From Clostridia bacterium (lineage in GTDB: Bacteria; Bacillota_A; Clostridia; Oscillospirales; CAG-272): a DNA stretch of 6,829 nt. The notes beneath the pieces were generated by a model, which saw only the letters and a program-made list of their open reading frames with translations, made no database searches and had not been told where the DNA came from. How positions within the stretch are numbered: position 1 is the stretch's first letter; every line of letters begins with the position of its first letter. This document shows, piece by piece, positions 5,178 through 6,829 of the stretch. The position numbers and the translations under genes were made by a program. The stretch spans positions 1 to 6,829 of the forward strand of contig JAGAIH010000381.1 of the NCBI GenBank assembly GCA_017626655.1, written 5' to 3'.

Positions 5178-6829
5178 AACGTATCCTTCTCTGCGATCAG
5201 CTCGCGGGCGGCGGCACGTTGCGCGTCGGTAATGTCCAATCCACCCAGAATCCGGGCGATTTCCTCCACCCGATCCGCCTCGTCAATGAAACGTACCGTG
5301 GTTTCGGCACGGGTCTCCCCGCCCTCCACGACTTCCTTCTTCTCAATTACATAGTGAGCATCCGCCAGGGACGCGATCTGCGCCGAGTGGGTCACGCAAA
5401 TGACCTGGGTGCCTGCGGTACGCTCACCGGGGACGCTGCGTGTCCCTTGGGCGATGGTGGCCAGCTTGATGCCCACCTTTCTGGCCGTGCGCCCCGAGAT
5501 GCCCGTGTCCACCTCGTCGTAGATGGCGGTGGGGACTCCGTACCTCTCGTTGAGCACGCTCCGAATGGCCAGCATGATGCGGGACAGCTCGCCCCCCGAG
5601 GCGATGCGGACCATAGGCCCCACAAGCTCTCCGGGGTTGGCGGACAGCAAAAACTCCACCTCGTCACGGCCATAGGCCCCGAACTCGGCGGCAAGCTTCA
5701 CCGCCACCTCAAACCGCACCTTGGGCATATCCAAAAAGGCCAATGCCTCCTGCACGGCCCGGCTCAAAGCCTTGGCGGCGGTCTTACGGATCGCCGTCAG
5801 CTCCTCCGCCCGGTCGGTAAGCCGCTGACGAAGCCCTGCTTCCTCCTGCTCCAGCTCTCCGATCCGCTCGTCGGCGGTGTCGATCGCCATAAGCCGCGCG
5901 GCGGCCTCCTCGCGGAATTGGAGAATGGCCTCCACCCCGACGCCGTACTTCCGTCCCAAACGGCTGATGGTGTCCAGCCTGCCCTCCAGCTTATCCAGCT
6001 CGGCGGTGGGATCCCCCACGTCCTCGTCGGCAAACTCCCGCACCCGCTCGGCGATGTCCTCAGCCTCGGCGCGGATGGCACCGATGCGCTCGATCAGCTC
6101 GTCGCACTCGGGGATGATCCCCGCAATGGCGGTCAAAGCCCCCTCGGCGCGGTCGCACAGGCTCATGACGGTGGCCTTCTCCCCATCGCACAGGGCACGG
6201 CAGGCCAGATTCACCTGGCGGTTGATCTTCTCCAGATGGAGGAGCTTGTCCCGCCTCTCGATGAGCTTCTCCTCCTCCCCCGCGCGGAGCTTGGCGGCGT
6301 CGATATCCTTGATCTGGAACTCCAGCATCTCCCTGAGGCGGATCCGCTCGGCCACGTCGCGGCGCAAGCTCGCCATCTCGTCTCTGACGGCCTTCCACTC
6401 CCCATACAGCTCCCGATACAGAGCCAGCTCGTCGCCGTCCTGGGCGTAATCATCCAGCAGGGCGCGGTGAGCCGACGCCTGCATGAGCTTCTGGTTGTCG
6501 CTCTGGCCGTGGATGTTGATGAGTAGCTCACCCGCCTCCCGCAGGATGCTCTGGGTCACGGCGCGGCCGTTGATGCGGGCCGTAGACCGCCCGTCACGGG
6601 TCAACACTCTCTGCAACAGGAGCGAATCCCCCTCGGGCAGGTCGATCCCCAGCTCCGAAAGAGCCGCCGCCAGCTCCCCCTCGGGAGGGGAAAACAGGGC
6701 GCTGACCAGAGCGCGATCCTCCCCCGCGCGGATGAGGTCACGGCTGACCCGCCCGCCCGTGAGACAGACCACGCTGTCGATGAGCAGGGACTTGCCCGCC
6801 CCCGTCTCACCCGTCAAGACGCAAAGCCC
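5174..6829 (-). CDS. recN: DNA repair protein RecN (N-terminus beyond window)
   Basis: An SMC-like ATPase that gathers at DNA double-strand breaks and assists RecA-dependent repair. 551 residues are visible; roughly 25-30 are missing at the start, since the frame remains open to the window edge and begins just before the Walker A motif. In visible numbering: Walker A GETGAGKS (7-14), the conserved NIHGQSDNQKL (105-115), coiled-coil-rich arms (about 140-205 and 300-365), the ABC signature SGGELSR (411-417), Walker B with its catalytic acid IYDEVDTGISG (436-446), and the H-loop region VICVTHSAQIASLAD (476-490). All ATPase motifs look intact. A Gly/Thr/Arg-rich insert, GTRSVPGERTAGTQ (462-475), precedes the H-loop strand and looks longer than in RecN proteins I know. 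The stop overlaps the ybaK start. Its upstream promoter is outside the window. Confidence 0.96.
   Translation of the reverse strand, partial: GLCVLTGETGAGKSLLIDSVVCLTGGRVSRDLIRAGEDRALVSALFSPPEGELAAALSELGIDLPEGDSLLLQRVLTRDGRSTARINGRAVTQSILREAGELLINIHGQSDNQKLMQASAHRALLDDYAQDGDELALYRELYGEWKAVRDEMASLRRDVAERIRLREMLEFQIKDIDAAKLRAGEEEKLIERRDKLLHLEKINRQVNLACRALCDGEKATVMSLCDRAEGALTAIAGIIPECDELIERIGAIRAEAEDIAERVREFADEDVGDPTAELDKLEGRLDTISRLGRKYGVGVEAILQFREEAAARLMAIDTADERIGELEQEEAGLRQRLTDRAEELTAIRKTAAKALSRAVQEALAFLDMPKVRFEVAVKLAAEFGAYGRDEVEFLLSANPGELVGPMVRIASGGELSRIMLAIRSVLNERYGVPTAIYDEVDTGISGRTARKVGIKLATIAQGTRSVPGERTAGTQVICVTHSAQIASLADAHYVIEKKEVVEGGETRAETTVRFIDEADRVEEIARILGGLDITDAQRAAARELIAEKDTL

Noticed and set aside
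5219..6526. 435-codon plus-strand open frame
   Set aside because: Antisense to recN with the same artefactual composition and no motif. All RecN motifs are intact on the other strand.
1..6829. tRNA, rRNA, CRISPR array or phage structural genes
   Set aside because: I looked for cloverleaf arms, evenly spaced direct repeats and recognisable phage proteins and saw none. The only extensive repeat is the palindromic element at 4276-4556.

Overview
The window looks like chromosomal DNA from an anaerobic, low-G+C-phylum (Bacillota) bacterium of the gut Clostridia kind, plausibly Oscillospiraceae/Ruminococcaceae. This is an inference from G+C-rich core genes (around 60% G+C in lines I counted), the ECF sigma/membrane-protein pair typical of that group, and an intergenic palindromic element of a style I associate with those genomes. 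No taxonomic search was possible. Every supported gene is on the minus strand, so transcription runs from high to low coordinates.

In order of transcription: (1) 6829-5174, recN, a DNA double-strand-break repair ATPase whose first ~25-30 residues lie outside the window. Its stop overlaps the start of (2) ybaK (5177-4695), a Cys-tRNA(Pro)/Ala deacylase-type editing protein. The pair ends at an intrinsic terminator (4674-4630). (3) 4556-4276 holds a non-coding element of about 281 bp built from two long, imperfect inverted arms, MITE-like, next to an A/T-rich stretch. (4) An extended -10 promoter (4111-4103) precedes a two-gene operon: an ECF-type sigma factor (4069-3527, GTG start) overlapping by ATGA a single-pass membrane protein with an acidic and proline-rich outer tail (3530-2952), probably its anti-sigma partner. 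A strong terminator closes it (2945-2906). (5) A near-consensus sigma-A promoter (2895-2867) lies directly behind that terminator and drives argS (2789-1071), with a hairpin in its leader.

(6) Composition then drops sharply to roughly one third G+C. Only 52 bases after the argS stop lies a full-length DpnI-family endonuclease (1018-248), which would cut methylated GATC sites. After it, running off the window, is the remnant of an MT-A70-type adenine methyltransferase (207-1) that lacks its N-terminal part. This looks like an acquired defence module placed behind a housekeeping gene, with a degraded methyltransferase beside it.

The most notable items are the DpnI/MT-A70-remnant island with its poor dpnI ribosome-binding site and upstream two-codon ORF, the palindromic element whose two arms differ mostly in hairpin loops and spacers, and the sigma factor/acidic-proline membrane protein pair. 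I did not see a demonstrably new multi-gene system.
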